From assembly GCF_047675955.1 (NCBI RefSeq), contig NC_132913.1, forward strand, positions 71,605,236 to 71,669,235: a stretch of DNA of 64,000 nucleotides, given 5' to 3'. Below, piece by piece: positions 58,327 to 64,000 of the stretch; the stretch's first letter is position 1, and every line of letters starts with the position of its first letter. The DNA comes from Chlorocebus sabaeus (Eukaryota > Chordata > Mammalia > Primates > Cercopithecidae). The translations under genes and the position numbers were made by a program. The notes beneath the pieces were generated by a model. It did no database searches. It worked only from the letters and a program-made list of their open reading frames with translations, and was not told where the DNA came from.

Positions 58327-60737
58327 TGTCCTCACTCCTCCTTTAGGGTGAAACAAATAAAGATACATCTTATTTGGTAATTTTTCCAGGTGCATAGCCA
58401 TATTAGAGGATCTTGTTCTATATTCAGGAACACAGGAAACAAGATGAAATTTTTCACTCCATGCAATCCCCTCCATTTTGTTTTCTTAACCACTGGACAT
58501 AACCGTAAGTGAATGGCTCCCCAGCATGGTAGCTATTCTTTAAGCCATTCTCATATTCTTTAGGGAAGTGGAGTATCTGTTTAGCATAGTTATTTTACTC
58601 TCATTTCCTAATGCAACATGTATCCTTCTCATAGCAATGTTTAGTTGCTTATTTTTTGACTCCAGAAAGACCTGAAATGGTTTAGACAGATACACTAGTT
58701 ACAGAAACCCAAGGCCATACTGTTCCCTAGCTCCAAATTACACATTTTTATGTTTTCATCTTAATTATTTTTCCCAGGAACAGGGTTAATTATAACTCAC
58801 TGAAGATTATGTAATGATTCAAATGACCTTATAAAATCAATCTTAATAATGCAATGTCAAAACTATTATGCCACTTATTTGATCATTATAAAAATTTTCC
58901 TATTATCAAAACCTTAATAAGAATTTAAAGTAAAATAAGTAAAGTTCTTTAAAAAAATTAAAAATCAGTGAAGTTGTCCCAGTTTTATATTGGAGACAGC
59001 ATCTCAGCAATATCGCACCAAAACCAAAAGTGAAGTTCTCTTTTCTTCTTATGTTAATTTCAGGCCCCAAAACACAAGTGCAAGAACAACAACAAAAATA
59101 TTTAAGAGAAAACTGGAGGTTAGAATTATGACAAGCCAACATGTCATGTGGATAAAGCAGTTCTACAAGACTAAGAGCCCAGTACTCATCCCCCAGGGTA
59201 ACATTATGTCAGCGTGTCATGCCATTGCTTTGACAGGGTAACCCAAGGGAGGTTGAGCAATGTCTGTGTCTTAGGTAATGTCTTGGTTCAGTGAGCTCAG
59301 AGGACCATGCTCATCTGAACACTAAATCTTTAGAATAAACGAATTTGTTTTTATTATAAATCTAATTATTGATAAAACATTAGATTAAAATAAGCCCCTT
59401 ACCAAAGTGCTTCCATTTTCCCTAGAGTCATACTGACGCAGCTTTATAGATACTAGTGCCATCTTAACCCTGCTCAGGCGACGAGTTTAAGACATTAAAG
59501 CTTTGAAAATATTTAGCAAGCACCAGTCTGTTTAATTGATTGTTATGTTATTAAGAAATTCTTCATGCAACTTTGTACTTTCTCCAAAAGAAAATTCTAC
59601 CTTTTCACGGTGTAAGAAAATGAACAGTTTGACCAATTTGAATTTCTTTTCAGGGTTCTTTCATAGCCTTACTCATAAACTTTGTTCTTCCTGTAATTTC
59701 CAGAAGTCAGCAAACTACATAGAGTTAAGATAATTAATTTGCATATTTCAGTCATTCTTACTGCTTACGTCATCAACACTACTAGTTTTAAGAGTCAGTA
59801 TCTTTTTCTAATCTTTCTTCTCTGAAGTGGAATATGATTCCAATGTTTTTCTAAACCTTTTGGGTTGGTACATGAACCATAGTTAGCTTGGGTTATACAA
59901 ATACCAATTTAACTATGGCAGTCTTTCTTGTAACATCCTTATTTTATTTCTGCTCAGGAAGTACATAATATATTAATAGTTCTTTTCCTTGTCTTATTTT
60001 CTTAGCATTGAGTGAGTCAGTGCCTAGACACTAGTATTTCAAGCATTTCCAATTTTACCAGAGACCGTTTTCCCCCACTATTACATGACAACCATGGCCA
60101 TGAATAAATACTAACTATATTTATGAGAACAGAATGTGATGTTGCAAGTCAACATGTATTTTATTGTGCAATTATAATAAAAGTTAACTTACATTTTGCT
60201 AAGAAAAAGCAGTTCACTACTATCCCCTCAAAACAAAATTAGATTTCTTATTTTAAAATGCCAATGATGTACAGTATCAGTTTTTGAATTGAATTCTTCC
60301 TTCTATTTTGATTTTATAATTGATTTGATTTCGCTAACTTAACCAGTAAAGTTTATATCTTGCAATAAATCTTTCAAAGTTCTACTAGAGCTAAATTGGT
60401 TAAGAAAAAATAAAAAAATTCTGCCTCTAACACAGGCTAATTTGACTTGCTGGATGTTTGTGACAGCAAAGTTCAAAATCTTGCCAAGATGAAGACCTTG
60501 GAAAAAACCAAAGAGTTCCAAAGATATACTGATCTTCCCAGGCCTTTGGAATAGCTTACTGTTACTTATATTTCATTCAAAGAATGACCATGAAAAATGG
60601 CCTCTTTACTAATTTGACTTCTAAATAATTTTATCATAGTTTCTCAGGCTCCCAGACTTTAGTCACTTGCTCAATATTTTCAGATAATTCAAATATTCTA
60701 CTTCTAAAGTCTAGAACATACCATGTTTAAAAGCTAA
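58327..60737. other. Unassigned sequence
   Basis: About 2.4 kb without named repeats. 58990-59340 and 59400-59520 are less AT-rich. The open frames 58990-59241 and 59536-59733 have no known domain. No gene is claimed. Confidence 0.4.
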
Positions 60738-60846
60738 ATATTACATACCTATAGTTTCAGCTACTAGAGAGGCTGATGTAGGAAGATCCCTTGAGCTCAG
60801 GAGTTTGAATCTAGCCTGAGAAACATAGCAAGTTTCCATCTTTTAA
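60738..60846 (+). mobile_element. Alu monomer-like (FAM/FLAM type) fragment
   Basis: 'cctatagtttcagctactag', 'aggctgatgtaggaagatcc' and 'cttgagctcaggagtttgaa', then 'agcctgagaaacatagcaag'. A single 7SL-derived monomer in decayed form followed by an (AAT)n tail (60845-60858). It lacks the second monomer, which suggests a pre-Alu monomer or a truncated Alu. Confidence 0.75.
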
Positions 60847-62149
60847 TAATAATAATAACAGAAACAAATATTAAAGAGATCCTGTCCACTTAAAAATCAG
60901 TGTTAATTTTAATAATTTATTTTAAGTGTTACTCAAGTTACTTGACAGTAAAATAAGGTAGAATTATTCTACCAGTAGGCTTAATGTTTTAGAAAGAAGA
61001 TTTTAAGAAGCATATGTCAAGAATTTTAATTTTTGTATTACATAGTTTGATTTGCATAAGGAAGTCTGACCTCCGTCAATCAATGAATCTATCAGTTACC
61101 ACTGATTCAAAATTTACCAAGTTGAGCCTACTATCATTGTTATGAAATCCTGCCAGTGTGGCCACAAGCAATTAATTAGCTACAGTTATGAGCACTCTTA
61201 GTAACATTAATAAATTTACTTCCACATGTATAGGTCTAATGCATTTATAGATGACATCATATAGTGGTTTTCTGGAGCAATGTATGTCTTTAAATTAGCA
61301 TTATCTATAACAAATAATAATTTTAAGAAATATTTTTGGAAGGGCTATTATAGATTTTAGTAAGTAATGTATATTCTTTATTTCTTTATGTGTATGAGTT
61401 TTATATAGGTTTACAATTTCCCAGACTCAGATTTATGATATACTATCAAAATATTTCCAGGGATATAGAAAATTTATACTTTAGAAAGAAATAAAAAGAT
61501 GTCATTTTGCAAGTTCGGCATGTGATCCAGTAGCTAAGAGACTCAAGGCTTCAAGAGGAATTAGTTAAAATTAAATTAATTGAAGGTTTTATTTTAATGA
61601 GTACTCTGAGAAGACTGTTGTAGGAAATTAAAATTCAGTGCTTTTCAAAATGAGAAATGTCTTCAGGCAAAGGTTTTTCATGTTTACTGGTTAAACTATA
61701 AGCAAATCATAGGAAATGAAATACCTTTTTTTCTATTACCTGCCACCAAATAAAAAACTTTCTTCAACATGCTTTCAAAATTAATGTCTTTTTTTAACTT
61801 GTGCATTTACAGTTGTACTAATGGTATTGAAAATGTATAGTTTTTGTAAGCCTAATTTAATTTAAAATTCAGAATCGTTTCTTTGAAAAGCTAATAACGT
61901 ATACAGATATTGATGTGCCATGGCAATTCTACAAGAATACTAAGGACCAGATGCAAGTCTCTAACAAAAACTTAGAAAAGCATAGACACACAATAGTTAA
62001 TGAAACAACAATTACAAATTGTAATCTTAAAAAAAAATAAAAACATAATCATTATATGTAAACCCTGGAATATCTTTAATAAATTTAATATTTAAATATT
62101 TTTTGAAATTAAAAAACTTAAAACTTTCACATATATTGATTATATTTTA

Positions 62150-62171
62150 CACACACACACACACACACACA
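62150..62171. repeat. (CA)n microsatellite
   Basis: About eleven CA units. Confidence 0.92.
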
Positions 62172-62596
62172 AACATATAAAATTTCACTCAGAAAGTTAT
62201 GAGGGAATTTGTTATCAATAATCTAGGAAGTCCTTCAGTACTACAGAGAACATTTACTCTTAGACAACTAAATATCATTTCCATTTGGTATTTTAGTGTA
62301 TACAAAAATGAAGACATTTAATTTGTCACAGTGTTAATTTGAACAGAATTTCTTAAGGATAAGACCAGACTAAGCTTTTCTAAAGAGACTAGGCAAACAG
62401 TTTTACCCATGAAAAGTTAATATACTAAGATAGCAAACATTTTTGATTCTAGCTCAGCATACTACTTTACATTATCCTGGATGAAAAGCATAATCCTCCC
62501 TTTATGGTAATGTGTTAGGATTTGAAGATGATGGAGCATAAAGGAGGAAGACGCAAAGTCTAGGTAACTACCAAAGTTTGAGCACTGAATATTTGC

Positions 62597-62672
62597 ATAC
62601 ACACACATACCCATGTATATATACATATATGCATATGGAAATGCATATGTTTATTATGTATGTATATATATT
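62597..62672. repeat. AT-rich (CATA)n/(TATG)n tract
   Basis: 'catacacacacatacccatg' followed by 'tatatatacatatatgcata' and 'tatgtatgtatatatattta'. It has imperfect inverted symmetry. Confidence 0.75.
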
Positions 62673-63076
62673 TATTAATTTTGTTGTTTTTTGCCTTTTA
62701 TAGTCTTTTGTTTGATACCAAGAATGCATTTTTTTAATCACAAGAGGTGTCACACACTGTATTTCTCAATATTATCTTTAGCACTTACTTTGTCTTTTTG
62801 CACATAGTAATTGTTTGACCAAACTTTGCTGAAAAAGTGACATTAACCTGTGAGAAAACGTATTATATGAGGGCTGAGGCAGTGCATGTTATTTATCACC
62901 ACGCTGTCTTATCCCAGACTAGATTTGGTAGATTTTTAAAGAAATTGCATTTTGTACTTCCAAGTTGCAGATATGTCCTTTTTTCATTAAAGATTATTTT
63001 TAATTTTGAATATTTTATACAAGTGTTAATATTTTGTGAGTTTGAAAGAGAGAGATGTGAAATAAAAAGCCATTGA

Positions 63077-63376
63077 GCTGGGCGCAGTGGCTCAAGCCTG
63101 TAATCTCAGCACTTTGGAAGGCTAAGGCAGGTGGATCATTTGAGTTCAGGAGTTTGAGACCAGCCTGACCAACATGATGAAACTCCATCTCTACTAAATA
63201 CTAAATACAAAAAAAAAAAAAAAAAAAAGCCAGACGTGGTGGCGTATGCCTGTAATCCCAGCTACTCAGGAGGCTGAAGCAGGAAAACCACTTGAAGCCA
63301 GGAGGTGGAGGTTTCAGTGAGCCTAGATTGCACCATTGCATTCCAGTCTGGGCAACAGAATGAAACTCTATCTCAA

Positions 63377-63413
<37 letters not shown>

Positions 63414-63414
63414 G
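63077..63414 (+). mobile_element. AluS-like with expanded inner A-tract and AAAAG tail
   Basis: Starts 'gctgggcgcagtggctcaag'. The central linker is a run of about 21 A (63209-63229). The tail is about 19 A followed by AAAAG units. The exact 11-base target duplication 'aaaaagccatt' lies at 63064-63074 and 63415-63425. Confidence 0.93.
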
Positions 63415-63425
63415 AAAAAGCCATT

Positions 63426-63659
63426 TATTGTGACACATTTTACTTACCTGTTATAATCATTTTGTAATTGAGCAATTTTATCAAAATTAAATATCAAATT
63501 TTTATGTATGACAAATGATATCATAAACTAAAAAGACAAATGATAAACCAGGACACAATATTTGGCAAGTAAAGGGCAAAAGGTTAAAATTTCTTATATA
63601 TGAAGAAAACATAACGTATAACTTTAAGAAACACACAGGTAATTCACAGAAAATGGAAA
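63426..63659. other. Unassigned AT-rich sequence
   Basis: Short gap between the Alu and the L2. Nothing recognised. Confidence 0.4.
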
Positions 63660-64000
63660 GGAACACTCATTCATTCATCCAATTAACCAGAAATTCTCAA
63701 ATACTTTCCCTGTAACGGATAGTATTCTAGATGCTGTAAGATCAATGACTTGAATTAAAAAAAAAAGGAAACTCTTAGATTTATAGAATACTTATAGTCT
63801 AGCGGGGAAAGGTTGGAAAGCAGACAATAAAACAAACAATTGAATGTATTGTGATTTCGATGTTAAGTGTCTTGAAATAAAATTAAGTAGGATGATAGGG
63901 GTACAGAAGGTAAAGTTGGAGAATGTTGTTATTTTATAGAGAGGGATCATATAAAGCCCAATTTATAATAAGGTGATATTAATCCAAGAACTGAAACAGG
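63660..64000. repeat. L2 fragment, runs off the window
   Basis: 'cactcattcattcatccaat', 'tagtattctagatgctgtaa', 'tacttatagtctagcgggga' and 'agcagacaataaaacaaaca', then 'ttgtgatttcgatgttaagt'. The series follows the ancient L2 motif ('...cattcattca...ctaggtgctggg...cttacattctagtgggg...acaataaacaa...'). It is cut by the window end. Confidence 0.72.

Larger units (their letters stand above)
60847..63063. other. Unassigned AT-rich sequence
   Basis: No named repeat or gene, apart from the microsatellites listed separately. Confidence 0.4.

Noticed and set aside
60738..60846. 7SL RNA pseudogene
   Set aside because: The segment after the left part follows the Alu-type 'agcctg..aacatagcaag' and lacks the 7SL S domain.
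1..64000. CRISPR arrays, operons, bacterial or phage systems, tRNA or rRNA genes
   Set aside because: The sequence is plainly primate nuclear DNA. No regularly spaced repeats, Shine-Dalgarno-linked genes or cloverleaf sequences were seen.

Overview
This window looks like primate nuclear DNA, most likely from an Old World monkey (macaque/baboon group). It has AluY copies of the type expanded in cercopithecids (13668-13970 and 30629-30925). It also has primate L1PA/L1PB, MADE1, Tigger1 and MaLR elements, and ancient mammalian L2, MIR and L3/CR1 fossils. The DNA is AT-rich and CpG-poor. I found no credible host protein-coding gene, tRNA, rRNA or CRISPR array. The open frames are short and chance-like, or they are remnants of transposon proteins, often read on the wrong strand. 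The best description is an intergenic or deep-intronic, LINE-rich region. I found no new biological system. The interest lies in the nested insertion history.

Layout. 1-5860: an MLT1 LTR, an antisense L1M split by an old Alu, then a sense L1M. That sense L1M was hit by a younger L1, which itself carries an LTR with a 5-bp target duplication, and separately by an ERV1-like LTR. 5865-14190: a nearly full-length but decayed L1M, interrupted by a nearly complete Tigger1 DNA transposon (10105-12405) and an AluY. 14448-14540: a rearranged MADE1. 14541-20268: mostly unassigned, with two MaLR-type LTRs. 20269-26365: an L1 with 5'UTR, ORF1 and ORF2 remnants, an LTR in its 5'UTR, an Alu, and two internal deletions in ORF2.

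26366-30562 is mostly unassigned but holds a 60-bp, apparently twin-primed L1 insertion and a CT/GT microsatellite. 30564-32165 is a 5'-inverted L1PA carrying a monkey AluY. 32431-34690 is an antisense L1M. 34691-40139 holds an antisense L1 3' end, an MST/MLT1 LTR, an L3/CR1 fossil and an AluY. 40140-43141 is two L1 3' ends in tandem with two Alus. 43168-52555 is mainly unassigned, with hAT, MIR, L3 and Alu fragments. 52556-55050 is an L1PA tail followed by a reverse-strand Tigger-family transposon with a broken transposase. 55396-64000 is mainly unassigned, with Alus, a class I-like LTR, an Alu monomer and an L2 at the right edge.

Nothing here works as an operon or pathway. All coding remnants (L1 ORF1p/ORF2p, two Tigger transposases) carry stops, frameshifts or deletions. 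Family names come from recognising consensus motifs by eye. Subfamily names and exact ends should be treated as approximate.
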